DNA of 64,000 nucleotides. It comes from Stichopus chloronotus. Taxonomy: Eukaryota; Echinodermata; Holothuroidea; Aspidochirotida; Stichopodidae. Of this stretch, positions 14,201-27,650 are shown piece by piece. How positions within the stretch are numbered: the first letter of the stretch is position 1; each line of letters begins with the position of its first letter. Made by a program: the position numbers and the translations under genes. A model generated the notes under the pieces. It ran no database searches. It had not been told where the DNA came from and saw only the letters and a list, made by a program, of their open reading frames with translations. The stretch is from positions 35,155,200 through 35,219,199 of the forward strand of contig CM037843.1 of NCBI GenBank assembly GCA_021234535.1. Reading direction: 5' to 3'.

Positions 14201-17200
14201 CTTAACAGTAACTTCAGAAGGCACAGATCAGGAGATTATTTCCTAAATGCATTTAATGGAGACAAAGCAAATAACACATAACTAGCTATCTTGAGTCAAA
14301 CATGAAAATGAGGATATTTGAAAAAGTTTACAAGCAAAAGAAGCCATGAGTTGATCAAGCCAGCTTTTCATAGAACAGAGAAGACCTATCGGGGCAAAAG
14401 AAAGTTAAAAGCAGCTCATAAGGCACTACATTAGGTCATGATGACAGGCGAGATGGCTTAGCTATTGTTCAAGCACATGTCAAAAATGGAATCTCTCTTT
14501 TTGACCAAATGACATGGAATTGCTCGTGCTACAGCTAACCTTGCTCCCTTCTTCTCCTTGTCTCATCTGCATTGCATGATGGGTAACCTCCATGAAGAAG
14601 TTCTTAGCCTTAGTCGAAGTAATCCCAATCTTGAAGTAGTTGAATAAGGGAGCAACTTGGGGCAGGAAAACTACAAGTGAGCATTCAAAGTAGACAATCA
14701 AACTCACATCATCCTTTGCACCGGAACAAGTTATCAGGGCCGAAATCATTTGAATTTCATATCAAATAGTGAGGCTCAAGAAGTTATGACAAGTTTGTAC
14801 TTTCCCCTGAGATTTTACGTGATTATAATTTTGAAAGCTGACTTGCCAGCTCATGCATTAGCTGCCAGCATTTGTAATACCAATTTGAGGTACGTTAAAA
14901 AATGGTACATATATACCAACACCAGCTTTGTAGGCTAAAATCTGACCAATATAACGTTTCTTTTATTTGATTCCAGACTTTGATGTCTGTTGACTTTTGA
15001 TGAAAGACCAGAGAACATCTACTCCAACGGAAATTGAAAAATATCAAGTTCTTCAGACACCTATACATAGGTACATGTGTCAACATGTGAGTCCAATCCT
15101 GTTTACTACAAAATCATGTTTGTCATATTTTTGTGTAACCTTTTACTCACAAATCATGCAGATTGAAATGTTTTTGCTCATGGTTTATGCACACATCACT
15201 TCTCCAAATGCAACTTTGTTTACAATTACACAAAAGTCACCTGAACATATTTATTTACAAGTTACCAAGGTATGGAGGCAGGACCACAGACGAAATATTG
15301 ACCATGGTACCCGGTAATAACAAAGGAATTGATCCTAAACAAACGTAAAAACAACGTTACTGCCACCAGTTACAATGCATTTGCCAGCAACTACAATGTA
15401 ATTGCCACCATTTCAATGCTTCTATGAATAGTCCAAGTGGTGGTGACTGGAAATGCATTTCTGAGACTGAAGTAGCACCCAAATCTGATTTTACCTTTTT
15501 AGTTCTGAATTGCTAGAGAAATCTTCCACTAAATTTGTTGCATCTGCTTGATTTTCTGTCTGACTGCTATCTTCTGAGATAAAGCAGCATACAAGTATTT
15601 CTAAATCTAAATGATGAACATTGCTTTACTTCACACAGTACCAGCTACTGTAATGCTATATTGCATAGTTCTGTCACAAACTTCCCTTTCCAAATTAACT
15701 TTCTGACAATTTTGTTAGGGTGAGGATTTTCACTATAAACTCATGGCAATTTTCACTACAAACTCATGGCAATATCTACTGCCAATACCCCTATACCACA
15801 AAATAGTTAAGAAAAGATTTAACCAACACATGACAACTCAGTTTCATGAGGTAGTAGACAAGATACTTACATGCGACTAACAAAAGTGGATTGTAGAATT
15901 TCATATTGAATATTTCCTTGGCATTTTTGACAAATGGCGAGCTGGGATCTTCCTGAGAGTCAACCTGGAGGCCAAATCCAGCTTTAGCTATGGAATCCAT
16001 TGTCAGGTTGCCATAAACTCTATGATGAAATGCAAAAGCAGGTCAGGACAATGCAGGAGCAGAAAGGGCAATTAATCTTCTATGTTTAGACACAAACATT
16101 GACTATACTGCCGACATTGATGTAATACTGTATGTAAGTGACATAAAAAACCTTTGCCATGAATTTCAGGATTTTTCAAACTGCCCTATAATTATCAGCA
16201 AAATAGTAGCCAAGCCTAGTTGCAACTGTGCTCTCTTAACTGAGGTATAAGGATGTGCATTTTGCAATGGGCTGCTGTAACATACCGCACTGACAGTTGT
16301 GAATGCAATCTTGTTATTTCAAAGTCACCTAAGTACCAGCTGTGATAACTTCGGACCAAGTGCCCTCACAGAGTTGCAGAACACGAGTGTTTAACTTACG
16401 ACCTAACAGGAGTATCTCAAAATAAATTAACTACTTGCATGAAGTTAATTTATGCTAGGTTGTTATATTATGAACTTACCCTTTGACCTCAACATCTGGA
16501 TTCGTGGCAATAGCAACCTGAAGGTTCTTGACCAGAATATCACAGCAGTCATTCAGATGAGCAGCAATCTACCATTGGAGACAGAAAATAAGATTTGAAT
16601 TTAACAGTTTGAGGATTAGGAAGCTCATAATAAGCTCATCAAGGACCGTACACCATGCTGACCATGTGGAAACACCGTCGACATTCGCCCACTCTTTTCG
16701 ATAAGTGTCCAGGAAATAACGAGGAAGGGGTGAAACCAGACAAGTGCCAATGCAAATAAAGGCAAATCCAAAACTTGCTCCCAGCATGAAATTGACACAT
16801 ATACTACTTGTGGATAATCAATGGCAACTCAATAAGAATATAATGATTTATGGTTTTTTGACTGAGAAACTGCTGAAGTCTGAAATTTACTCGTTAGAGT
16901 CATGATTAATATGACGTCCAAAGCATTTGTGCAATTACTGGAGAATACTAGACAAGGCTACCAGCACAGGACTAATTGTTAAGTATACTAACGACAGAAA
17001 TGCTCGAAATTTTGGAAGGGAAATATTGCAGATCAAATGTGACAACAGTACAGGCCTTTCTTGAGCATTATGTGCACACAGATTAAATGATGGAGGAGAC
17101 AAAATTCAAGGGATGTACAAAAAATCAGAGACAAGTAACATTCTTTCCTTGAAAAATTTAGAAAATTGAATAAAAAATTACAATTCATTTTATTTTTACC

Positions 17201-20200
17201 GGTTTCATCTTTGCCGCACTGAATGCCGGAGTAATTGTGTTTCGTACTTTTTTCCATCGTGCACCTGTTAGTCTTAAGAGTCCCTTGTTCAATGGATAAT
17301 CGTCAAATGGTGTGTACTGGAGGACGAGAAAGGTAATACAGTGTATTGGTAATTAATAGTACTGATCATTCAAAAACAAGAGTGCAATTATCATGTTATT
17401 GGCATCAAAGGGTTTTAATTGTTTGCACATCACAAGTGAGAGATTCCTAAATTTACGATAATTAACAACAATACCCAAGTGTTAATGTGACCGACCTCCC
17501 ACTTTTGTAACATAAAATCTGCAGGAAAGAAACATATTTCATAATTTTATAAAATGGCCCACATGGCCCATTTTGGACAATGAACCTTACACATGACAAA
17601 CACCCAGATGGAACCACTTCCACAGTACTAATGTAACCAACTATCAACAGCGTCACATACGATCATGATTTCATAAAATGGCCAAAGGAACCTTCCACCA
17701 ATAAATTTCAAATGCCCCATAGGCACCACTACAGTACCATATTAGTAATGCAACACAATGTCAACTTAGGACCATGGGCCCTTGGACTCAAACATTCCAA
17801 GCACCCAGAAGGAACTACCATAGTAGAAATGTGACACAACCTTAACTTGTACCATACAATCTGTAGGAGAAGCATTTTGCACCATGTCATAAAATGGCAC
17901 ATTTACAACCTTGGACCCAATACTCCTGGACAACCTAAATGTAACACAGTATAGCAGATATGCAACAAAACTTCAGCTTAGTGTCATACAATCGATAGAA
18001 GTATGCATTTTGCATGATTTTATGAAACGGTCTACATGATTCATTTAGACCTTGGATGGTCCCCAAAATATTGAACACCCCTCAGGTGCCACAACCATAC
18101 AGTAGTAGCAATGTAAGAAAACCTCAACTTAATTAAACAATCTGATGAGAACCAGCTTTCAAACTGGGACTTTTGGGCCACCCAAGGCCCACATGTGACC
18201 TAAAACACTCACACTTTGTGCACTCACAAAGGGCTCATAACCCTTGTCACAGATATATGCACACATACAAACATGCCAACCTGACTGCACAGGTTTCCTT
18301 GCTGATTCAACTAACCAAAGACTATTGGTTTTACTTTCTCCACACTTACAAGGGAATTAAACTGTTTGCAAACACATGTGTCTAGTTCACAATTCACTGG
18401 CAACTTGTATGATGTTTTCACAACTTGTGGTCAGTGGTTCCCCATGCCTAATACACTGGAAAGATGTTACCTGATAAAGGTGACTTGCAACACTAAGCAT
18501 GAGGGAAAAACAGCTTAGGTAGCTACTTATTTTGTATTTGCTAAATGTCTTGATGAAATTTGAAATCTATGAACAATGTTTGGAGACTGTGTAAACACAC
18601 AGCATGAACACTATTTGTGAAGATGACGACATGATCTGGTCAAAGTTTACTGTCAGCCATACCTTGCTATCAAGATGAAGTGTTACTTCACAAAACGACA
18701 GGAATTTAATATCACTGAGACTTGCAAAGAAGTGATTACCAATTAAAATGCAGAGTTCTTTGAAAGTTCACCAAACCGGGAGAGACTGGCTCAGGTGACC
18801 GCTTATCTGATCCATCTCCATGGTAACAGGGTAACTAATTAACTGATAGTTAAATAATGATTTATCTAGTCTGTGCCAGGAGATGATGACTATGCATGAT
18901 AGACAAGAAAGGCTTCTGAGCATAAAAGGTAGAATGATATATTAAAACCATTTCATTTCCTCTAACTTCAAAACTACTTTAAATCAGTATCTAGGGGGCA
19001 AGCTTGCTTTTAGACTACCCTACTTCAAACTACAGCACCAACGGTGCAGAGGCTCATACCTGAACAACCTGAGGGTGACATTAACATATCAGTATTATGT
19101 ATATCATAATCACAGGAACTACCAGAAGTATCACTATATTGTATCACCAACATATTGCGTACAAGAGAATCTGTTGGACGTCATAATTTGAAGAATATCA
19201 TAAACTAGAGCACAAACATTGCAGAAGTTGGATCTTTGTCAATAAATTTGTCATGCATTTAATGGGCACTACCAAATAACAATGCTTATAACTGCATCAC
19301 TATTTAAGTTGGACACCCAATAATTATGAAACTGTCTATTTTGTGCATTTTCTACCTGGTTTAAAGTAGCTGGGGGCATATGCAATAGTGCTAATGTGGA
19401 AAATTGGTTGCAAATTTTCCAAAACCAATTTAGATCATTCACTGTAGTGTTCCTGTGCACGTGTCACATAGGGACTAAAGCGTGACTATTGATCTGTCAG
19501 TAGAAACCTTATACTGTAGGAAACTTGACACATAGTTGACAGGTTTGGGGAGAATACTGTCACTGAATAACTCAAAGTGCCCCTTTATAAGTCTAAACCT
19601 ACATGTATACCACAGACTAGATTGAGTTTCAGTTAGGCACAATCTGTAATCATCCTTCATACATGATAGGGATACTTGAGATGCTGTGTGGCATTTAAAG
19701 TTACCTTTAAAGTAGGAGGACAAAACTTTTGCAGGATTTCACAAAATGGGCTACAGGGCCCACATAGAACCCTGGACTACAAATCATGTACACCCTAAGA
19801 TAATAGAGTACCATTATGACAAACCATCAACATTGTACAAGAGAATCTGTAGGAGGAGAAGCATTGTGCAGTATTTCATAAAATGGGCCATAGGGTCCAC
19901 ATGGGGCCTTAGGCCAAAAATCCCTGGGAGTGGATACCCTGAGGGTACCACAGATAGAGTATTATTGTGACAAACCATCAATCTGTAGGAGGAGAAGGGT
20001 TTTGCAGAATTTCATAAAATGGGCAATGAGGCCCACATGCAACCTAAGACCACACATTTTTGAAGACCCAAAATGGTCCACCAACTATGGAAGACTGCAT
20101 CCAAGTTTCATGCAAATGCATGACAGCATGACAGAGGAGAAGCATTTTGAAAAATTGTGAACAGATAGATAGATAGATGATAGATGGCTGGATGGACAGA

Positions 20201-23200
20201 CGAACAGACAGATTAAGTGATGCTGCACCACTCCAACAGCTCACACCAGCTAGCTGGTATAAGTTAAAACAGACAACTAATGTAATTGGACTCCTGATGA
20301 TCATACTTTGATTTTAACTGGTTTTTCTTAATAAACTTTAAATAAATGTAAGTTGCCCTGAATGATTGAGGGGGCTAGTAAAATCTCAGCAACAGTTGCA
20401 GGGCTTTTAAACCAGTTTTTCTTCTCTTCAAACATAACTAATATTTCCAGTTTTCCACAATTACTCTCAATATTTACAATTACCTTCAATATGTCATGAT
20501 ACTTCATATTTCTCATAATTATTTTTTATATCCACAATTATCTGTGAGTATTTATTTTATGACACAACCAATTCTCTTGTATCTTCTATTTTTCTTCAAT
20601 GCAATAATCATACTGAACTGAAACAGGTTGCTACCAGTTTTAGTAATATCACTGTTTTACCGAGAAAGATAACTAGAAACCAGAGACTTCTCTATTAATA
20701 CCTGAAATTGTGAGTCATGTCCCTACCCTGGATGATGCACTAAAAGCTGCAATTACAGTCACTATCCAAAAAATCACTGGCCTGTTAATTGTTTAATGCA
20801 ATGTTTCCTTTTGTCTACTGTAAATGCCTGTTTGTGAACTGAAAGAATGAGTAAGATTTATTGGCACAGGATATGACTACCTGTACAACAGCAATCCTGA
20901 CGCACTCTGGTATTAAGCGCATCACGATGTATTAGCTGTAAATGTCTAAGTGTGTTTGTGATTATTCCTGACCAGCTGAAACGAACTAACCTGACGATTG
21001 TAAAAGTGAGAAAAGTTTCTGATCAAGATTTCCTTCAACATGTCAGGATCACTAATGATGACAATTGGTGAAGTGCCAACAAACATCCTGTGGACATCCA
21101 AAGAAAAGAAATGCAGGTGTATTAAGTTTTCAATTAAGAATGCACTGCCTTCACAAAAGTCAGAGACACCTACGAAGAATAAGTCAAACATTAAACGTCA
21201 GATGGAAGTTGACAGCAATGTGTGAATATGTCATTTGATATGACCAAACTCACAACACATGCCACTGACTAATACAAAATATGTAACAGAATGATCACAA
21301 AGGAAATCAAAACAAAGTGGAACCTACTGTAATCAATATGACACCTGTTGTGAATTTTCTTAAAATGTCTCTGTTGTTAAGGTAAGAACTTTCACTTCAC
21401 ACTCATACAAATGAATAAACTTAAAGACACAGATACATTGTAGATAAATAAATATGAAAAGGACATAGATGTACAATATAACTACTGAAAACAGCAATGT
21501 TCTTCAATGGTACCATCAATATGTTACACACTCCATCTACAAACATAAAGACTAATCACTTGCATTGTCCTCAAATATCTTTTTCACATTTTACTAGAAA
21601 GTGCCACCAAATCATCAACAAAACAAGTTCTTAATTCAGAAGCATCATGAGTTTTATTGTCACAAATCACTGAATTTTCACAAATTGTTGAAAGTTAAGT
21701 AATGCTAAATGTTTTACCTATAATGTGTAGAACTCCAGCTTTGGTTTTAGAGAGAAATTTCTTGTCAACTAGTTGGATATTTTTTCCCCACCACGTTTTC
21801 CAACCCATCACTAAAATAGTATTGCAATTTAAAGAATAAATGAAGTTGGACAGTAAACATGCAGTCTCAATCACACTGATGAAGACAGATCTATATAAAT
21901 TTAAGGAGTAGTTCTAACATAGCAAATTACAATAAAAATTAGTGACATCAGTGTTACTGTACCTAATGACAAATTAACCCATAATCTGAATATTTCACAA
22001 ATGCATGACAGTTTTGTGAAATCATCTGCTACCATGAATGGCATCACTCACTGCCAGTTGACAGTAATCATATTGAATCATACCTTCAGATTCATGAAAA
22101 TCTTGGCCTGACAATACTTTTGTTCACACCTCTGAGGATGCCTAGTCCTAACTGTCTTTTCTAAGAGAAAAAAAAAATAACAACACAGATTGTGTCTGCA
22201 ATATCTCCTGAAAATTCATTGGTCAAAGGATATTGGTGTTCTTCACATTTATGACTCACCCAAAAACTTTTCCATGGGTCCTATAGGAATCTAAAATTGC
22301 CTGAAAGAAACCCTGCAGGAAGAAAGTGATCAAAAAAATATGATTTAACTAAGAACCTCCATGCATCTGTGACATGCCTCATAACTTGAAAGAAAATACA
22401 AATAGCCAAAAGAAAAATGAAGGAGTGAATACAATTGATCCTTATACAGCGAATTGATCTAAACAATTTAAAACCAAGGTATGTACTACAACTTGACATT
22501 GATCAGCAAATCAGCAGGAAAAGGGAAAATGCAAACTGCTATCAATGTTTGAATCAAATTTGAAAACACATTTTACCAAAATCTGGTACACCTTACCTTT
22601 GTGAGAAATAGGTGGAAATGTCCAAGAAATGGCCATACTGGATCAGATGGGATACCTCTCCTTTTAAAGTATGATTTTTTCCAGTAGTCATAGCTAATGA
22701 AAACAAGAGGTACACTCCAAGGTAAAAAGTAGTGCAACTATGAGATATTTTAAATATGTGTGAACAAAGTGAGTTTGCAAATTTCCCATTTATTTAAAAG
22801 ATACAGTGTGTGGATGTTATTGTAATTATTGTGACTAAAACCAGTGCAATTAATACTAAATCTCAAAATGTCCAAAGTATACCCACAACAGATTCCATCC
22901 AAATTGGAGTGTTTGCAAATCACACAGGGATTGTTAATTCTTGGCAGCAAGAAAATGTTTCTAAGTTGTTCTATTGTCTTGACAAAGCAAATGCTCATTA
23001 TACTGTAGGAGACATATATTCTGCTTCCATATTGCTTCAAGTACGACATTATGATTTTGGTTAATAACTTGAGCAGACATGGTCATCACATTTTTTTTCA
23101 TGTTCAAAGATCTGTAGGTTATATTTGTTATTCTACATGTGGTTTCTTGCGGTAGACCTCTGCAAATGGCAAACTTTCTGACCTGGGATTCAACCAACTA

Positions 23201-26200
23201 AATGCCAGTAAGAAGAATGGGGTGGTGGGCATAGAGTTGCTATATAATAGCTTGCATTTCAATTCATGCCAAAGGTAGGCCTACAGCACACCAAGAATAG
23301 ATTTTCCTCACAACAAGAAAAAGTCTAAGACGTGCAGTTGCCTTCCAAGGTATCACTAACTTGAACCTTCAATGCCATGCCAACTTTGAAGAAATTGAAA
23401 CAATGCATGTTGCAAAACTCTGTAAAAGATTTCTATGCGCAAGAAGGATGACTTCTAGATTTTACATGCTAGTGCTATACACAAATAACATAAACGTATT
23501 CAATGCTGCCATATGCCAAGACCTAAACTAAGTTCCACACTGAAGATCTTTGGAAAGTACAAGAAATGGAGACTAAGGTACAGCATATACTGATGCCAAA
23601 GTAAACATCACAAAAATATACAAATAACAAAAAACAGAACAATTCGATTCAAGATAACACAAAATTGCAATGATTTGCCCAAGTGGTTGATAGAGTAAAA
23701 AACAATTATAAAATTTTGCTTCTTTGAGAGAAATGTAGTTTTCATACTGTCAGTGAGGAAAGGAGACCCTTGCTGGGACAGGGTGCATGATAAAATTAGT
23801 TTCTGACTCCTGAACTTGTAAGAATGCCATATTTTCAATCTTACAGTACAGCAATAGCGACTAATTTCAACAGATTCTGTAAGCTGGTGTCGTCGAGATT
23901 GTAGATGGCTGCAGTAGACTATGTACTCTTATAACTGGTAGACTGTCATTAACATACTGTAGCTTAAAAGCAGAAGGAAACTAACAGGGTTTTGGGTAAG
24001 ATTAAAAGGAAGTTCAGTTTTCTACATAGAGGTCTATAGGCCAGAGCTGTTGAACTTTACAAACAGTTACAGTCCTATATTCTGACACTGCTACGGTATA
24101 TCCCAACATCCCCTATGCTACTCATCCCTTGTGTTCTGACACACCCCTTTGGAGTCTGGTTATGATGCTTGGCCCAGTTATGAAGCATTAAATTGACCAT
24201 ACTGTAAAATGCTGTTTGTAGAATAGACATCATATTAAACCCTTATGTATATTCTTTATGCTAAAATATAGAACAATCGGTAAAATCGTAAAGTCTTGCT
24301 TTTATTAAGTTCATACGTATGAGTGAGCCCTACAGACGTGGGAACGGTCCATACGTGCTCGTACGTGCGTGCTGATGGTACGTGCGTGTTTCGGGGCGTA
24401 CGTACGTACGTACATGCGTGCACGCCTCCGTCAGTACCTGCGTGCGTGCACGCCTCCGTCCGTACGTACGTGCCTGCATGCGTGGAGTCGAGACATACCT
24501 ACGTATGCGAGCTGCGTGTTAGTTCTGTCGCTGCCTTGTGATGTTTACTAGTCGACTATCACTTTCGTTGTGATTTGCCTGTATTGCTAATTAGTTGGCC
24601 ACGCCCACTAGTAGGGAGTGATACCCAATGAGATCACTTGCATTTCATGGACAACCCCCCTATAGCCAGTAGGAATAGAGGATGGATTATTTTGCTTGTT
24701 ATTTCGTATTATTTACTTGTTTATTTGGTATAAATACCAGTGTATTCTTGCCATTTTGTGTGTCTTATTCTGCTCTGGATGTGATTATATATCGCACGCC
24801 AATCTGAAACTCATGTTGTGTCTTATTTCCAAAAGTTAAGTTCTGGCCTTAACAATGGATTTCCCATCACTTTCACCTGTGGATTTGTCAATTTTAGAAA
24901 ATATGTGCATTAATGAGCAAGACAACAATTACCTAACTGAGATCGAAATGCCAGAGGTTTTCAGGGTCCCACACTGCTCCCTAGCTACCCATTGGCCCCA
25001 CAGGGTTTTACCAAGTCCCTGCTGTAGGACTGTACAGCAAGTGTGTCAGGCAAATATGGGAGTCAAAGCATATGGCAGTCACCTAAAGCTATGGAGTATC
25101 TGTGTTCGATTTTTACGGTTGTCCGTGACGACTAGAAAACAAATGGTAGTAAACATTTCCAGCACTATTCGGTAAAAAAAAATCTGAAGGGAGGGGGGGC
25201 TCTTAACAATTGCTTTCCTAAGTTACGGCACTATTCCTGGGAGGGGACGCTAGTGTGTGGAGGTCCGTTGAAATAGTTGGTTTCATTACCAGGCCTTGAA
25301 TTCTGAGACATGCGAGTGCAATTGCACACCATCCCTCACCTCAAATCACTGTTAGAAGTGCAATTTTTTGCACATCACCTAAATAAGAATGGAAAATCAC
25401 ATTTCACAAATCTATTAAAGAAAATAGCACACCTACCACACTCCATAAGTTTCTGAGGAGTGTGGTTTGTAGCACACATGGAAAACCAAGAGCTGCATTA
25501 CGTCATGAAGTTACACTTCAATGCCTCACTTCAATTTGGTCCTTTTGCAAGTATTGTGAACAGGTGAAAATTGGCAGCTAAGTTCACAGAAATAGCTAGG
25601 CCTATCCATGATTTTACAATACAAGCCCATGTCCGTGCCATAGTTCGTTGTAGCTATTTGTCATAACTAATTACTTGTGCTTGGCATGAACCAGCATCTT
25701 TGGCCAAGTATTAGGGTCACTTCTGGTGGATTCAGTAGCGTTTGAAGTTAGTGCAAATCAGACCGAGACATTGCATTTGCACAGACGAGCAGCCTAGCCG
25801 TGCACTCATGAAGGTAGCATACCCTATATAGAAGTTGGAGATCCCTCCGCATTTTGTTCGCCGTCGGTGAAAGTCCCTATTAGGGACATTTGGGCAACTT
25901 TTTTGGTATTTTATCCGTTAATATGGGTCCTTTTGTGGATTGAATGTTGAAGTAGGAGAGTTAAAGTATACATGTTGTGAAAATGGAGGAAATTGAAACA
26001 ATTATAGAAAAGTTATGGAATCTTAGGTGGTGGAGCATCATTGTTGGAGGCGATGTGTGATTTGGTCCCAGTGACAAGGTGTGAAAACGTCGACAGCCTC
26101 TAGCAGAAAATTTAACCAGCTAAGGTACAGAAAACTGGAAAAGCCATGAATGGCCAATGTGTCAGCTTTGTAACGAGTGGTAGCTTACATCTGTTGAAAA

Positions 26201-26709
26201 CTTCTACAAGGCTTTAGAGACACGTTACTTTTGCGATTTAGTGTGTAAGTCAATGGGAAAATTAATAGGGGTATGCTACCTGAAATAGATGTCTATTTGC
26301 ACGTACGTGCGGGCGAATAGGCATTGTCTTATTCTTATGTCTATCTGCACGAACAAGTTCGTGCAAATAAGACTCATTTTTTGCAAGAATGCGAGCGAAT
26401 AGACACTCATACGTTGACTGTCTATTAACAAGGCGAAATTTAGGCGAATAAGCAATCTTATTCGCACGCACACGACGAACAGACAGTGGTCGTCCGCGCA
26501 CGTACTGTACGAATTTGCTTCCCTTCCGGGAGTAGACTCACCAAACCTTACTGTATTATGAACTTACACGTACTTAGGACTAAAAGGCAGGGGCATACTG
26601 TACATGAAATATAAGAGACTATTGCAGATATTTCTCTGGGCTGCGTTTGTACTTACAGAAATACGACGACTACAACAAGGGTGATTAACACCCATGTGAT
26701 CGTCTCCAT
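5253..26709 (-). CDS. Gene A: cytochrome P450, CYP3A-like, complete, 13 coding exons
   Basis: Heme-thiolate mono-oxygenase, expected on the ER membrane using P450 reductase electrons on lipophilic or xenobiotic substrates. Coding exons in gene order: 26657-26709, 22597-22693, 22260-22312, 20991-21087, 17200-17316, 16480-16568, 15871-16019, 14540-14670, 12007-12156, 10775-10995, 8885-9022, 7351-7513, 5253-5327 (stop TAG). All have AG/GT borders; the lengths sum to 1533 bases and the frame is kept through every junction, giving 510 residues. Seen: hydrophobic anchor about 5-18; hinge GIPSDP from 31; WKKVR 121-125; AGYETT 319-324; ExxR 376-379; PERF 430-433; [10 protein letters not shown] 449-458 with the heme-ligand Cys456. 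The start MET aligns with the internal Met-Glu-Thr of vertebrate CYP3A N-termini. A His/acidic insertion lies before helix I. Introns otherwise hold repeats or nothing recognised; UTRs were not delimited. Subfamily naming needs a phylogeny. Confidence 0.93.
8254..8618. mobile_element. Foldback/MITE-like element with long inverted arms
   Basis: Arms 8254-8378 and 8495-8618 are inverted copies of each other with roughly six mismatches in 124 bases, separated by a 116-base spacer. The outer ends carry GGGGAA next to TTAA on both sides. The element lies in intron 11 of gene A and has no coding capacity. This is the structure of a non-autonomous DNA transposon; superfamily not assigned. Transcribed, it would fold into a long hairpin. 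Confidence 0.8.
17500..18200. repeat. Family-2 satellite array in gene A intron 4
   Basis: Diverged tandem units of about 135-145 bases recognisable by recurring blocks such as CATAAAATGGCCCACATG and by statements of the consensus AATCTGTAGGAG and ACACCC. The same blocks recur at 19680-20160, 35570-36200 and 45740-46060. No coding content seen. Confidence 0.6.
19025..20270. repeat. Composite family-2 element, copy 1 (gene A intron 4)
   Basis: Starts with a unique head (ACAGCACC...GGTGCAGAGGCTCATACC at about 19030), followed by about 600 bases of shared single-copy sequence, then family-2 satellite units, and ends in a GATA/GACA-rich tail near 20160-20210. The same order of modules occurs at about 34935-36215 in gene B, in a non-homologous intron, so it is a dispersed element rather than part of the gene duplication. 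Mobilisation class is unknown. Confidence 0.65.
24360..24520. repeat. CpG-rich ACGT/GCGTG simple repeat in gene A intron 1
   Basis: A degenerate ACGT/TGCG-type repeat, strikingly CpG-rich against the AT-rich surroundings. It includes a duplicated block containing GCACGCCTCCGTC. I count seven GCGTG and two CACGC pentamers between 24367 and 24518. Long open frames across it are by-products of the repeat. Confidence 0.6.
24729..25175 (+). other. TATAAATA box followed by a 106-codon open frame; possible LTR remnant
   Basis: TATAAATA at 24729-24736 lies about 120 bases before an ATG at 24855 that opens a 106-codon frame beginning MDFPSLSP and running to about 25175. The layout (TATA, transcribed leader, TTCTGGCC... 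just before the ATG) resembles an LTR and gag leader of a retrotransposon, but no recognisable domain, opposite LTR or target duplication was seen. It is antisense to gene A intron 1. It may be chance. Confidence 0.2.
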
Positions 26710-26745
26710 TGCTGTCTTCAGAAACCTGCTATTTTCCGCGGCTGA

Positions 26746-26752
26746 TATTATA
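26746..26752 (-). promoter_or_regulatory. TATA-like box of gene A
   Basis: On the minus strand TATAATA sits 37-43 bases upstream of the gene A start codon. Gene B has a similar TATAATG at 44-50 bases upstream. If used, it implies a very short 5' UTR. Inference from position and shared motif only; no cap-site data. Confidence 0.4.
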
Positions 26753-27650
26753 ACTCACATTCAGTGAACTTGCCTTTGTACTTGCAGTCGTCTGGTCGAA
26801 CGTCGGCTCACCTGTAAACGATGCTCGAGTCTAGTGGAGTACATGTACGTACGTGCGGTGCGTGCAGAGAGCTAGAGATCCGGAGGAACTTCAAATTTAT
26901 TTTTAGAATCGCACTCGGTTACGTCACCATCTTCAAGTTGATTCCACTTGCCGTGCTGTGGTCATCACCTTGATGTGATTGAACCCAAAAGAGTTTGATA
27001 TAATGCACGTTTCCTTTTATGGAAGTCAAAACCGTTCAATGATCTTATAACGTTATCATCAAAATTAAAAAAGAAAACCCAGAGAAAACAAACATTTCTA
27101 CATTGAATCTTAAGGGAAAATCCCCGCAACTGAATTATATACCCCTCTATTCCTGAATGGCACTTTTTCATGCATGTGAACAGTGTTGCATATTTTTCGA
27201 GGAGACGGGGGGGGGGGGAGATTTAAAACTTCCCAAATGCTTTCAGTATTGCGTGGATCTTGCTTAATTTGGAATGTGAGTGTGGTATCATGTGCATAAA
27301 AGCTGGGCTGAGCCCAATGTGGCGCACGCATGATTTTCTGCGAGGGAGAGAGGGGAGTCACATATGGTTGTTAAATGTGAGTGCCTGCGTGGAGTGACTC
27401 AGATTTTACTAGGGAACTAATAGGCCGGTTCCTTTATAGAGAACTACCTATGCGGCGCACCACCATCAGTTGGCGCAGCACATACAGAAAAGTTTGAAAA
27501 ATCAGGACCTCTCAGACAGACGGAAACGGCATATTTCCCAGGCTTGTAAATATACCAGTTATTAGTTTTCGTTTGCAATAAAATGTTCACCAATGAAAAA
27601 ACAAAAGTCGAATGCACAATGATCAGAAAACAACCATGCAGATAACCAGA

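Noticed and set aside
24323..24551. Two frames of 60-72 codons rich in Arg, Val, Thr and Cys
   Set aside because: Produced by the CpG-rich ACGT/GCGTG simple repeat; no domain.
26347..26364. Short palindrome GCACGAAC-AA-GTTCGTGC in gene A intron 1
   Set aside because: An 8-base arm palindrome is expected by chance in a window of this size and nothing else marks it as a site.
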